From the NCBI GenBank assembly GCA_964605715.1, contig CAZSDV010000002.1, positions 3,431 through 67,430 of the forward strand: DNA of 64,000 nucleotides, given 5' to 3'. The notes beneath the pieces are model-generated. The model worked only from the letters and a program-made list of their open reading frames with translations, was not told where the DNA came from and searched no databases. Both the position numbers and the translations under genes were made by a program. This document shows positions 28,001-37,276 of the stretch, piece by piece (the stretch's first letter is position 1; every line of letters starts with the position of its first letter). This stretch comes from JAPUME01 sp964605715 (GTDB taxonomy: Bacteria > Acidobacteriota > Terriglobia > UBA7540 > JAPUME01).

Positions 28001-29974
28001 CTAGGTAACCTGCCACGAGTAAATCGCACCAGTTTCAACGCCAATCCTTAAATCGCCCTGCTTTGCACCGGTAACTCGATTTACGACCTCCACGCCCCAT
28101 ACTTCCTCGCCATTTTCCTTACCCTTCCTTTCAATGCGCCCTGGACGAGCCTGATCTCTCAGGTATACGCGAGAGTAATGGTAAGCCATCTCCCTGGCTT
28201 CATCTTCGTTGACATCCAGCGAGTGCAGGAGACCCGCAAGGATTGCCTCGACCTGATCAGCAATGTAAAGGGGTTCAAAGGGCTCCCCGTCGTATTTAAG
28301 GATCTGATCATGGGCACCGATTCCCGTCTCTGCTCTCAAGTGTCGCGTAAACTGACCGGTGAAATTTACCTCTATCGAAATAATACGCTTCGATCCCTTC
28401 AAGATATTCGTGATCTCTTCTGTGTGAAAAGGTAGGAGGTATTTGACATGTAATTGATTGGTTTCTACGCCCCGGGACTTCAGGATTTCCCGACCTTCTG
28501 ATATAACTCCCTTCGTCGATCCCCAACCAACCAGAGTAATGTCTGCTCCGGCCGGCCCTTCTAGCTTAGGAGCCTCAAGTTCGCTCAGCACACCCTCCAT
28601 CTTCTTCATCCGCTTTTCCATCATCTTCCGGCGAACCGCAGGAGTTGTGAAAACGTCGCTGATCAGCACACCTTGTTCGTCATGATCGTCGGTGCCAGCA
28701 ACATGCGCTGCATTGGCCGTCCCAGGCAATGCACGAGGAGAAATGCCAGACTTGGTGAGTGCAAACCGCTTGTAAGGTCCATTTCCAGCCGGCCAATCAG
28801 AAATCAACTCCCCACGGTCGATGGGCGCATCGGGACACAGGGCATCGGTTTCAATCGTTTCAGGATGCTCGGATAGCAAAAGATCCGACATAATTATCAC
28901 CGGCAATTGATACTTCTCAGCTAAATTAAAGGCTTCTATTGAAGCATTGAAGCAGTCAGCCACATCAACTGGAGCCATAATGACTCGAGGAAAATCACCT
29001 TGAGAGGCTCCAAAAACCTGATTTAAGTCACCTTGCTCGGTCTTGGTTGGCAAACCCGTTGAAGGACCTCCACGCTGCACTTCGATAACCACAACCGGCG
29101 CTTCGATCATTCCCGCTTGACCGATCGCCTCTGTCATAAGGGCAAATCCTCCCCCTGATGTGGCACACATTGACCGCACGCCAGCATACCCTGCCCCGAC
29201 AGCCATATTCATCACGGCCAACTCATCTTCACCCTGTTTTACGAGGATTCCCGCCTTTTCGGCGTGGGATGCCATCCAATGAAGGATGGTTGATGCTGGT
29301 GTCATTGGGTAAGCAGAATAGAATTTGCAACCGGCAACAGCTGCACCAAAAGCAAAAGCTGCGTTACCAGTAAGAAAGGGGCGTTGGGTTTTGGTAAATG
29401 TCCACTCTTCGTGCAGCGGCACAAAGTTTTCCTTAGTATAATTGAATCCTGCCTTGAGAATACCTAGGTTTTGGTCAACAACAGCCTGCCCTTTATGCTG
29501 AAAGGTTTCCTTAATTACTTCATTGGCAGTGTCAAAATCAAGGCGCAAAAGGAACATTAAGGCACCTAGCGCGACTGTGTTCTGCACGATCGGAAGTACC
29601 CGACCGAATGGCTTAACAATTTCAGACACGGGAAGCGGAACCGTAATGACACCATCTTGTAGTTTTATACCGTCACAGTTCAGCTTGCTGGAGTTGAATA
29701 TAACCGCCCCACCAGGCTCCACCTCCGAAGCGTGTCGTTCAATGGTGTCCTGATTAAGAGCAATCACTCCATTTAAGTGGTCGCCGTGCGAATGCAGCTT
29801 CTCCGACCCTATGCGAACGCGCAGCCAGATGTGGCCACCTCGAATCAGCGACTGATAGCTATTGTAGGCATACACATACTTGCCACGGCGAGATACCGTT
29901 TTTGCCAGCGTATCACCGGTCTTGTCCAGGCCATCTCCGGCCGCTCCTCCTATCCCGACCGTAACCTCATCCAT
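28001..29974 (-). CDS. korA: 2-oxoacid:ferredoxin oxidoreductase, fused gamma-alpha subunit
   Basis: A 657-residue fusion: an N-terminal gamma domain (about 1-190, beginning TVGIGGAAGDGLDKTG) and a C-terminal alpha domain with pyrimidine-binding and transketolase-C-like parts (about 205-600). Diagnostic motifs are the YPMTPASTILHW loop, the catalytic-side EDELAVMNMAVGAGYAG, and RGGPSTGLPTKTEQGDL. The layout matches the 2-oxoglutarate-type KorA rather than the separate gamma/alpha pyruvate enzymes. With KorB it forms the soluble cytoplasmic complex that reduces low-potential ferredoxin. It follows recR by 66 bases, so it may share the dnaX-ybaB-recR transcript or have its own promoter there. 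Confidence 0.93.
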   Translation of the reverse strand: MDEVTVGIGGAAGDGLDKTGDTLAKTVSRRGKYVYAYNSYQSLIRGGHIWLRVRIGSEKLHSHGDHLNGVIALNQDTIERHASEVEPGGAVIFNSSKLNCDGIKLQDGVITVPLPVSEIVKPFGRVLPIVQNTVALGALMFLLRLDFDTANEVIKETFQHKGQAVVDQNLGILKAGFNYTKENFVPLHEEWTFTKTQRPFLTGNAAFAFGAAVAGCKFYSAYPMTPASTILHWMASHAEKAGILVKQGEDELAVMNMAVGAGYAGVRSMCATSGGGFALMTEAIGQAGMIEAPVVVIEVQRGGPSTGLPTKTEQGDLNQVFGASQGDFPRVIMAPVDVADCFNASIEAFNLAEKYQLPVIIMSDLLLSEHPETIETDALCPDAPIDRGELISDWPAGNGPYKRFALTKSGISPRALPGTANAAHVAGTDDHDEQGVLISDVFTTPAVRRKMMEKRMKKMEGVLSELEAPKLEGPAGADITLVGWGSTKGVISEGREILKSRGVETNQLHVKYLLPFHTEEITNILKGSKRIISIEVNFTGQFTRHLRAETGIGAHDQILKYDGEPFEPLYIADQVEAILAGLLHSLDVNEDEAREMAYHYSRVYLRDQARPGRIERKGKENGEEVWGVEVVNRVTGAKQGDLRIGVETGAIYSWQVT

Positions 29975-30040
29975 ACGTCCTTCTCCTCAAAATCTTAAAG
30001 TATTCTTTATCTTTTACTTACCACTAAATAAGCCCTTTTC

Positions 30041-30640
30041 TCAAAGCTCTTGCCGCCCTTCCATGGCCCTCTGCATGGTTATCTCATCAGCATACTCCAG
30101 CTCACTTCCCACCGGGACTCCCCTGGCAATACGTGTAACCTTGATCCCAAGGGGTTTAATCAGCTTCGCAAGATACAAGGCCGTAGCTTCCCCCTCCACG
30201 TTAGGATCCGTAGCCACGACTATCTCCTTTATATTACCGCCTTTGAGGCGCTCCATCAAACTCTTAATTTGTAATTGCTCCGGCCCAATACCTCGAAGAG
30301 GGGACAAAGACCCCTGAAGAACGTGGTAAAGACCCCTGAATTCACGAGTTTTCTCGACTGCCAGCACATTATGCGACTCCTCTACCACACAAATGAGGCC
30401 CGGATCCCGCCCTGGCATGGTGCAATACCTGCATGGGTCAACATCGGTTATGTTGTTGCAGGTACTGCATAATTTAATCTTTTCTTTAACCTCAAGGATA
30501 GATTCCGCCAATTGCCGGGCATCATCCTGTGAAGCTCTATGTACATGAAAAGCAATCCGCTGGGCAGACTTCTGCCCGATGCCCGGAAGTCGTTTAAACT
30601 CCCGGATCAATCGCTCCATAGGATCAGCAAAATCTTTCAT
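30041..30640 (-). CDS. recR: Recombination mediator RecR
   Basis: RecR of the RecFOR pathway, which loads RecA onto gapped single-stranded DNA. Features in order: helix-hairpin-helix [18 protein letters not shown] (about 14-31), a C4 zinc finger Cx2C..Cx2C (CSTC and CRYC, about 57-72), and a Toprim domain (about 80-175) beginning [11 protein letters not shown] with the acidic residues. The 199-residue length is exact for the family. The order dnaX-ybaB-recR on one strand is widely conserved and supports the call. The gap to ybaB is 27 bases. Confidence 0.97.
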   Translation of the reverse strand: MKDFADPMERLIREFKRLPGIGQKSAQRIAFHVHRASQDDARQLAESILEVKEKIKLCSTCNNITDVDPCRYCTMPGRDPGLICVVEESHNVLAVEKTREFRGLYHVLQGSLSPLRGIGPEQLQIKSLMERLKGGNIKEIVVATDPNVEGEATALYLAKLIKPLGIKVTRIARGVPVGSELEYADEITMQRAMEGRQEL

Positions 30641-30667
30641 GGCTTCGTGGGGCCCCCAACCCTAAAT

Positions 30668-30982
30668 TCACCCAAATATCCCCGGCAATTTCAGATCTGA
30701 ACCCAAACCGCCCATCTGGCCTGAAACCTGCTCGTCCACTTTTCGGGACGCCTCGTTAACAGCGGCAAGAATCAAGTCCTGGAGCAATTCAATGTCTCCT
30801 GTGCTAACAGCCTCTTTTTCCACACGAATTGATAGGAGTTGCTTCTGCCCGTTCATCCGCACCGCTACCATCCCGCCGCCAGCGGTCGCATCCGCCTCGA
30901 TTTCTTCCAACTGCTTCTGGAACTTCTCCTGCAGCTGCTGGACCTGTTTCATCATTTGCTGCATTTGTACCAGATTTTTCAT
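30668..30982 (-). CDS. ybaB: YbaB/EbfC nucleoid-associated protein
   Basis: A 104-residue YbaB/EbfC family DNA-binding protein, a small dimer that coats the nucleoid. The N-terminal half is a Gln-rich coiled helix (MQQMMKQVQQLQEKFQKQLE). The core then has the family motif TAGGGMVAVRMNGQKQLLSI, and an ILAAVNEASRKV helix. It lies between dnaX (10 bases upstream) and recR, the classical three-gene arrangement, so co-transcription is almost certain. Confidence 0.95.
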   Translation of the reverse strand: MKNLVQMQQMMKQVQQLQEKFQKQLEEIEADATAGGGMVAVRMNGQKQLLSIRVEKEAVSTGDIELLQDLILAAVNEASRKVDEQVSGQMGGLGSDLKLPGIFG

Positions 30983-30992
30983 CGTTTTACTC

Positions 30993-32681
30993 CTAACTCA
31001 AGTCTCGGGTCCCCAGCCATGTCCCCTTAAACCTCTTCATTACAGCCCGGACACGTGGGTCCAACTCAGCTCTCTCACGAGAGCTCAATTGCATGGAATT
31101 CTGACTAACCTCCACATTCTCCGACTCTTCTACAGAAACCGAAATCTGAACCGGCTTCCCCAACACTTCAGAACAGATGGTCCGCAACAACTCACGGTTT
31201 CCGTGTTCCGTCAGAATATCAAGTGCCCATCGTACTTCTTCGGAAAATGTAAAACAGGCCTGCCCATCCTGCAGTCGCCATCCAACCAAGTTGTGTTCGA
31301 GAAAGTTTCCCAACAGCTTGGAATGATCTTGCACGCGGTCCCGTATCAACGTCAGTGGTTGTGCATCCTTAAAGGTGGAAGGTTCGGCAGGCGGCGTACT
31401 GGTTAGTCCACGCGCGGCATCTGGCTCGGAGGCGCTAATAGCCGTATCTTGCTTCACGTCTCCGGACAAAGGAGACTTCTCAACTCTACTACCAAACGCA
31501 GATCTCGAAGCTGCATTAGTAGGAGTAGATTTTGGGCCAGTCGCCCCTTTCCCTTTGGTTAATTCGGCCAGGAGAGTCTCCAACGGCTCCAACCTCTGTG
31601 CGTGCAAAAGCTTCATCAAGGCGAGCTCCAGGTGAAAACGCGGCTCTAGGGCATAACGAATATCAGCTTGCGCCCGAAGCATGATCTGCAAAAAGCGGCT
31701 TAGATCTTCAGAGCCATGTGCAGCAGCCAATTCTTTTAGCCGGAGCATGCTCTCTTCTGGCAGAGGAAGCAACTTTGAGTCTGCCCCACACGTTCGGGCA
31801 ACCATGAGGTTGCGAATATATCGGGTTAATTCAGTTGCAAGCTGTTGAATTTCAAATCCCTGTTGAATCAATCGTTCCACTAGTTCAAGTACGCGAGCTG
31901 CGTCGCCTGCATAAACTGCGTGCATTATCTCTTCAAGAATCTGATTCGGCACGGCTCCCAACAATTGCCGAAGCGATTCCTCTTTCAACTCTTTCCCGGA
32001 AAATGCAATAGCCTGATCAAGTAGCGAAAGGCCATCTCGAAGGCTCCCCGCTGCAGCTTGAGCAATCAAGCCAAGCGAGGCTGGATCACTTTCAACCCCT
32101 TCCTCTCTAGCAACACGCTGAAGCTCTCCTAAAATCTGCTGGTAATTAACTAATCGGAATGCAAAATGCTGACACCGTGAAAGAATGGTCGTTGGAATCT
32201 TGTGGGCCTCAGTTGTCGCCAATATGAACAGAACGCTTTCGGGTGGCTCCTCCAAGGTCTTAAGGAGCGCATTGAACGCTTCCGGGGTAAGCATATGAAC
32301 TTCATCAATAATGAAAATCTTTTGACGATCCCGCGAAGGGAGGTAGCGAACGCTCTCGCGTAATTCCCGAATCTCGTCGATTCCACGGTTCGACGCCGCG
32401 TCAATTTCCAATACATCAACAGCTCTCGAGGAGGAAATCTCGTGGCAGGGATCACACTCACCGCATGGTGTAATGGTCGGTCCTTGGGCACAATTGAGGG
32501 CCTTGGCCAAAATGCGGGCCATAGAGGTCTTACCTACCCCTCGCGCACCAGAAAAAAGATACCCGTGCGCTACGCGCTCCCGTGTGATGGCATTCTTCAG
32601 CGTGTCGGTAACCAATTTTTGACCGACAACTTCATCGAACTTCTGAGGTCGGTATTTTCGGGCCAGGACTTCGTAGGCCAT
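30993..32681 (-). CDS. dnaX: DNA polymerase III subunit gamma/tau DnaX
   Basis: The clamp-loader ATPase, 562 residues from the start chosen here. MAYEVLARKYRPQKFDEVVGQ is the canonical N-terminus, so I use the ATG at 32681. An open frame reaches back to 32804, but it runs into the SRP RNA gene and is not conserved protein. Walker A is GARGVGKTS, the zinc finger is CxxxxxxxxCxxCxxC (CAQGPTITPCGECDPC), Walker B is IFIIDEVHML, and the sensor-1 LATTEAHKIP is present. The C-terminal tau region (about 360-560) is Ser/Thr/Pro-rich and less conserved. No obvious slippery heptamer for gamma production was picked out. Confidence 0.95.
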   Translation of the reverse strand: MAYEVLARKYRPQKFDEVVGQKLVTDTLKNAITRERVAHGYLFSGARGVGKTSMARILAKALNCAQGPTITPCGECDPCHEISSSRAVDVLEIDAASNRGIDEIRELRESVRYLPSRDRQKIFIIDEVHMLTPEAFNALLKTLEEPPESVLFILATTEAHKIPTTILSRCQHFAFRLVNYQQILGELQRVAREEGVESDPASLGLIAQAAAGSLRDGLSLLDQAIAFSGKELKEESLRQLLGAVPNQILEEIMHAVYAGDAARVLELVERLIQQGFEIQQLATELTRYIRNLMVARTCGADSKLLPLPEESMLRLKELAAAHGSEDLSRFLQIMLRAQADIRYALEPRFHLELALMKLLHAQRLEPLETLLAELTKGKGATGPKSTPTNAASRSAFGSRVEKSPLSGDVKQDTAISASEPDAARGLTSTPPAEPSTFKDAQPLTLIRDRVQDHSKLLGNFLEHNLVGWRLQDGQACFTFSEEVRWALDILTEHGNRELLRTICSEVLGKPVQISVSVEESENVEVSQNSMQLSSRERAELDPRVRAVMKRFKGTWLGTRDLS

Positions 32682-32771
32682 AGGGCTGATCAAGAATTGA
32701 AGGAGTTCATGCGGGCGAAAACCTGAATAAATGCTCCTCAAGCATCGACAGATACAACACCGCTCGCGTAG

Positions 32772-32891
32772 GCATTTGCCAGGCTTCGGGTTGGCCTGCA
32801 GCACACAGAGAGGACCGCTACCGTTGCTTCCTTCCGGACCTGGCGGAGTTCACAGACATCTGTTGCACAGATCCCAAAGCCTGGCAAATGC
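32772..32891 (-). ncRNA. ffs: Bacterial signal recognition particle RNA (4.5S, small SRP RNA)
   Basis: On the minus strand the segment around 32820-32850 reads GCCAGGTCCGGAAGGAAGCA, which is the near-invariant domain IV core of SRP RNA that binds Ffh. The two ends pair perfectly: GCATTTGCCAGG at the 5' end (32891 downwards) with CCTGGCAAATGC at the 3' end (to 32772). This defines a single 120-base hairpin of the short type without an Alu domain. Placement just upstream of dnaX on the same strand is common. A TAGTAT at 32906-32901 fits a -10 box about 10 bases ahead of the 5' end. It excludes the longer dnaX start. Confidence 0.95.
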
Positions 32892-32995
32892 TAAACGTCA
32901 ATACTAACATGCTCTATAATTGCCGTGTAGTCTAAAATCCCCCTAGGTAACTACTAGAAAACCCAGGCCAAATGTACAGCATCAGCTGGGTTTGC

Positions 32996-33024
32996 TTGGC
33001 AAGTGCCCGAAGCACCGATATAAT
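32996..33024 (+). promoter_or_regulatory. Sigma-70-type promoter of the tRNA-Arg gene
   Basis: TTGGCA (32996-33001) and TATAAT (33019-33024) are separated by exactly 17 bases, 11 bases ahead of the tRNA 5' end at 33036. This is close to the housekeeping consensus and well placed. Confidence 0.8.
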
Positions 33025-33035
33025 GGGTTGAAAGT

Positions 33036-33112
<77 letters not shown>

Positions 33113-33214
33113 CTTAATCCCAGTAAATAATTTACTTTGGTGGCTTCACCTAACGGACACAGTCATACGCACTGACAAAAGTTACAGGTGGTCCATTCCA
33201 AATTCATGGAGGAC

Positions 33215-35032
33215 CTAAGGTAGCCTTTTCAACCAAATCCTGTGCAGTGCCATGACCTCTCGGCCCACAATGAAGAGGGGTTTGATTTCAAAAATCATGG
33301 GCCCTTTGCTCAGATTTAGTGTGCCGACCACAAAACGTCGAAATATGCCACGCCCCCCCGTCTCGCGAACAGTATGCTCAATTCTTGAGTGTCCAGCAGA
33401 GAGATAAAATTTAGAACCTTCATCACCCCTCCGGCACCCATAACTCAAAAGGACCTCATAGTTCCCAGTACGGACAACATCCAGTTTCCATCGGACCAAA
33501 TCCTCCGTTTCACTCCAGTCGTCAATTGTGTCTCCGATATCTCCATGATACGCTGGGCGGACCTTCTTGCCGACGGGTTCTCCCCAGGTGATTTCAATCG
33601 GTACTGGATTTTCATCCTCGCGTCCTATCTGAATCCAATCCCGATAAAAGTAATCTTGATCGCGTGTGACATCCTCGAACCATTTTTCGAACTCATTATA
33701 AAGTCCTCGAACAATCCCAGGATGTTGTGCGGAAATATCGTTAGTCTCACCAGGATCGCTTTCTAGATCAAATAGCTGGAGCTCTGGCTCTGGATCTGAA
33801 CTTCCCCATCCCTTCATCAAGAACCGTACCAATTTATAGCCTCGAGAGTCCCGCACAGCCCAATTCGGGCGAAATCCACCCTGATCTGCAGGATCCACGG
33901 TCAATAACCGTTTGGAATTTGGCAAGGAAAAAAGAGGTTGCACACGATTCCATTGGTGAAACATGTATTCGTGAGGACTTTCACCATCTCCTTTCCGTAA
34001 TAATGAAAGGATACTCTTCCCGTCAACTTTAAGTCCGTTTGGCAGTGTTGCTCCGATCAACTGACAAAGTGTTGGAAATAAATCAATGTGCTGAGCCATA
34101 GCTTGAACCGTTGCGCCCTCCGGAAACTCACCGGGCCATCGGACAATGAAAGGTATACGAATACCGCCTTCATAGACTGTGCCTTTCTCGCCACGCAAGC
34201 CCGCCCGGAAGTGTCGGCTTACCCCCCCATTATCACTCATGAAGATAACCACGGTATTTTTCCGGACACCCACTTGGTCGATTGTCTTTAATAAACGCCC
34301 CAAATTTTCGTCAAGAGAAGTAATCATTCCATATACTTTTGCTTCGCGGAGCGGTAACCCCTTCTCCAGATACTTTTCTGTGTACTTGTCAGGAACCCGA
34401 AAAGGGCTGTGGGGCGCATTGTGAGCAAGATACAAGAAAAAAGGCCTATTGCGATTCTGCTCTATGAAAGAAATAGCCTGGTCATTAAGAACATCGGTAA
34501 TATACCCAGTCGTGCTAACGGGATACGTGTTCCAATAAAGCTCGTCGGGATCCAGGTACCGATGGAGTCCCTCGTAAGGCCATGGTCCGAAAAACTCATC
34601 GAAACCACGGTTAACGGGATGGTGCTTCATATACTGGCCAAGGTGCCACTTTCCAACCAAAGCGGTGCGGTAGCCCTGACTTTGGAAGACCTCGCCAAGG
34701 GTTACCTCATCATCGTGCAAGTTAAAACGCCCCTTATAAGTATCAAATACACCAGTTCTTTGGTAATACCTGCCCGTCATCAGAGAGGCCCGCGTGGGCG
34801 CGCATACGGGTGACGCGTAAAAATTGGTGAATCGGACACCTTCACGGGCAAGTTGATCCATTATCGGTGTTTGGATAAATTTGTTCCCATTGATGCCCAC
34901 GTCCCACCAACCCTGATCATCAGTCACCACCAGAACAATATTGGGCTTATCCTGGGCCACTAACCTGACAGAGAAAGCCACATGGATAAAAAATGTGAAA
35001 CAGAAAATAAAAATTGCGAAACGTGAAAACAT
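33215..35032 (-). CDS. Exported type I sulfatase (arylsulfatase family)
   Basis: A 605-residue sulfatase. The signal peptide (about 1-27, FAIFIFCFTFFIHVAFS) is followed by NIVLVVTDDQGWWDVG with the metal-binding Asp pair. The active-site Cys77-Ala-Pro-Thr-Arg81 (CxPxR) is matured to formylglycine. GKWHLGQ, the FFLYLAHNAPHSPF block and MSDNGGVSRHFRAGLRGEKGT complete the catalytic domain. The last about 110 residues form an extra beta-rich C-terminal module seen in some marine polysaccharide sulfatases. It probably acts in the periplasm on sulfated glycans, but the substrate is not predictable. No glycoside hydrolases are nearby. The formylglycine-generating enzyme is not in the window. Confidence 0.93.
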   Translation of the reverse strand: MFSRFAIFIFCFTFFIHVAFSVRLVAQDKPNIVLVVTDDQGWWDVGINGNKFIQTPIMDQLAREGVRFTNFYASPVCAPTRASLMTGRYYQRTGVFDTYKGRFNLHDDEVTLGEVFQSQGYRTALVGKWHLGQYMKHHPVNRGFDEFFGPWPYEGLHRYLDPDELYWNTYPVSTTGYITDVLNDQAISFIEQNRNRPFFLYLAHNAPHSPFRVPDKYTEKYLEKGLPLREAKVYGMITSLDENLGRLLKTIDQVGVRKNTVVIFMSDNGGVSRHFRAGLRGEKGTVYEGGIRIPFIVRWPGEFPEGATVQAMAQHIDLFPTLCQLIGATLPNGLKVDGKSILSLLRKGDGESPHEYMFHQWNRVQPLFSLPNSKRLLTVDPADQGGFRPNWAVRDSRGYKLVRFLMKGWGSSDPEPELQLFDLESDPGETNDISAQHPGIVRGLYNEFEKWFEDVTRDQDYFYRDWIQIGREDENPVPIEITWGEPVGKKVRPAYHGDIGDTIDDWSETEDLVRWKLDVVRTGNYEVLLSYGCRRGDEGSKFYLSAGHSRIEHTVRETGGRGIFRRFVVGTLNLSKGPMIFEIKPLFIVGREVMALHRIWLKRLP

Positions 35033-35368
35033 CTAGCCCTCCTTAACTAACGTCCCTAATCACAAGGGCCACCTCTTCCCAATAAGGACTCAGCGAAGTG
35101 GCACAGCCATCCAGGGCATACAGAGATAATCACATAATTTTATCAGGACATGAACGACAAAAGCCCTATAGGGACCTCGGAATACCAGCGATCTAGACAC
35201 CTTTACATTGAAAGAAAAGTGGATTACTTTACTCTGGAATAAAAAGTCTATTGACAAGATTTAAATGTCGTATAGATTTATCCCCTTAACTTTACACAGA
35301 AGTACCTAGACACGAGAACCCGTCGGGCCGTCCCGCCGCCCGAACTGACTTATCCTTGGAGGGCTCGC
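35033..35368. other. Divergent intergenic region between sulfatase and PhoD-like gene
   Basis: 336 bases without a recognised gene. A promoter-like pair, TTGACA at 35251-35256 and TAGATT at 35273-35278 (16-base spacer), points towards the PhoD-like gene at 35369. A GC hairpin (CGGGC 35324-35328 with GCCCG 35338-35342) lies in the putative leader. A GGAGG precedes the ATG. The sulfatase promoter is presumably nearer 35050-35200. Confidence 0.45.
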
Positions 35369-37267
35369 ATGGAAACTGCATTTCCCGATTCCTTGAATCG
35401 TCAAAGATGCATGGAATTACCTAGGACTCATTTCTACCTTGGGCAATTGATTGCATCCATTATAATCCTAGCAAGCGCCGCCTGCGGAGGACCCTCTAAC
35501 GAAAAGGTGGCTGTTCGCATCACGCACGGACCGATCCTGGGACGATTAAGCTCTCACGAAATCGGCATCTGGGCTCGAACTTCGCAACCTGGCCCTTTCC
35601 AAGTTCTCTATGGTACGGCACCAGAAAAGCTGGACCTAACCTCCCAGCCTATCTCCACAAGCCTCGACCACGACAACAGTAACTGGGTCCACCTCGATGG
35701 ACTTAAATCCAACACTAAGTATTATTATCGCCTGAGGACCAAAGGTGATCACCAAGGCCCCGGAGGCTCCTTTCGTACGCTTCCTAACCCCGACGACTTT
35801 CGCCACCCCGACCTAAACCCTCAGGGGCTTTTTAATTTCGGTTTTGAATTTGCCTGTGGCAATAACCAGAACCCCAGGCAAGGCCTTGGTCCTTCTGTGC
35901 CAGCTTTCAAGACAATGCTTGACCAACTCCGAGATAAAATCTATTTTGCAATCCAAAATGGTGACTGGCTTTACGAAGATCGTCGCGATTTTTCACCTGA
36001 TCAATGGCTCAAGCAGGTCAAAATTTCCAGTGACGAAGTTCCTTCGGTGGTTCAAAACGCTCCAACGATTACTGGTGTCTGGGAGAACTACAAAGTGTAT
36101 CTTGAGAGAAGCAAAAATCTAGCAGCGTGGCACCGTGAAGTGCCCTCCTTCTTCACTTTCGACGATCATGAAATCCTGAACGACACCTACGGAGCAGGTT
36201 CGGCTGGGCTGCGAAACCGCCGTGCCGTGTTTCGAGATATTGGCATAAGAGCCTGGTACGACTATTTGGGTTGGAGTAATCCGGTCGAACATACCCAGAG
36301 GGTTCAGTTTGGCCAAGCACAACTAAAAGCGGGAAGTGATATCCTCACCGACCCCTTGGCAGATTTCCAATTTCTTGACTTAACGCAAGTTGCAAACCTT
36401 CATGTCCACTGGGGTGGGCCAACTGCCGGAGTAAACGATGAGAGCCTGGATGTCGTTGGAGGAGACCCCAACGCTGGAGTATATGACTTAGTCGAAGTGA
36501 TTGATTCAAATCGTGTTCGGATTCATCCTCCAGCAAAACATACTGGCGATGCCTCCTACTCTCTTGGACGGCTCTCCTACTATCGCCTTAGCATTGGCAA
36601 TGTCGATTTCTTCGTACTAGACACGCGCAGTCACCGACAGACACACGACGTACGTCAACCTGACAAGCCGGGACTCTCTATGATCGGAACGCGCCAGAAG
36701 GCATGGCTAAAGAAAGGTATGGCCTCGAGTAATGCGGACTTCATTTTTGTAGTTTCGTCAGTTAATTTCATGATTCCCCATATAGGCGGAGGAGACCTTG
36801 CCACACCCAACAAGGATGATGCCTGGACTGTCTTCCTGGAGGAGCGAGAAGAGTTAATTAACTTTTGGGATTCTCTAAACAAACCTATCTTTATTCTGAC
36901 TGGAGACTTGCACAATAGTTTTGCTATAAAAATTACGGATCGCTTATGGGAATTCGCCTCTGGGCCGCACAACTCAGCAAACCATCTTTCCCGCGACGAA
37001 AGTGGACGGCCTCCAAACGGGCTCTTCAATTCCCAGGGTCGCTTGTGCGAGATTCGCTGGTCAACTCACTTTCGGGATGATATTCCCCGAAAAAACCTCC
37101 GTTACCCAATTTACTGCGATGTGCAGATAAACAACGTTTTCAATAATCCGCTGGAACTGGGTGGAGACCGTTGGATTGCCTTTCCTCGACCCCAAGTAAT
37201 TTTCAAGTATTTTGATGGTCTCACAGGCAAGTTGCTGTACGCAGAATCAATATTATCCACCAATTAG
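35369..37267 (+). CDS. PhoD-like alkaline phosphatase/phosphodiesterase, probably secreted
   Basis: A 632-residue protein of the PhoD-like metallophosphatase group. The N-terminus has a hydrophobic segment (LGQLIASIIILASAACGG) that may be a lipoprotein signal with a weak lipobox. A Fn3-like PhoD N-terminal domain (about 48-140) follows. Metal-site motifs are FGFEFACGNNQ, NGDWLYEDRRDF, FTFDDHEILNDTYGAG, FVLDTRSHRQ and LTGDLHNSF. Between the DDHE block and the LDTR motif an additional segment of about 90 residues is inserted (about 325-410, containing LHVHWGGPTAGVNDESLDVVG). The next gene follows by 9 bases, so an operon with the NHL lipoprotein is likely. Substrate: organic phosphate ester or phosphodiester. 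Confidence 0.87.
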   Translation: METAFPDSLNRQRCMELPRTHFYLGQLIASIIILASAACGGPSNEKVAVRITHGPILGRLSSHEIGIWARTSQPGPFQVLYGTAPEKLDLTSQPISTSLDHDNSNWVHLDGLKSNTKYYYRLRTKGDHQGPGGSFRTLPNPDDFRHPDLNPQGLFNFGFEFACGNNQNPRQGLGPSVPAFKTMLDQLRDKIYFAIQNGDWLYEDRRDFSPDQWLKQVKISSDEVPSVVQNAPTITGVWENYKVYLERSKNLAAWHREVPSFFTFDDHEILNDTYGAGSAGLRNRRAVFRDIGIRAWYDYLGWSNPVEHTQRVQFGQAQLKAGSDILTDPLADFQFLDLTQVANLHVHWGGPTAGVNDESLDVVGGDPNAGVYDLVEVIDSNRVRIHPPAKHTGDASYSLGRLSYYRLSIGNVDFFVLDTRSHRQTHDVRQPDKPGLSMIGTRQKAWLKKGMASSNADFIFVVSSVNFMIPHIGGGDLATPNKDDAWTVFLEEREELINFWDSLNKPIFILTGDLHNSFAIKITDRLWEFASGPHNSANHLSRDESGRPPNGLFNSQGRLCEIRWSTHFRDDIPRKNLRYPIYCDVQINNVFNNPLELGGDRWIAFPRPQVIFKYFDGLTGKLLYAESILSTN

Positions 37268-37276
37268 GAGAAAATC

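Noticed and set aside
30792..31406. 204-residue plus-strand frame across ybaB and dnaX
   Set aside because: Antisense shadow of two well-identified genes; low-complexity Ser/Cys-rich translation.
32682..32804. N-terminal extension of DnaX
   Set aside because: It runs into the SRP RNA gene and precedes the conserved MAYEVLARKYRP start.
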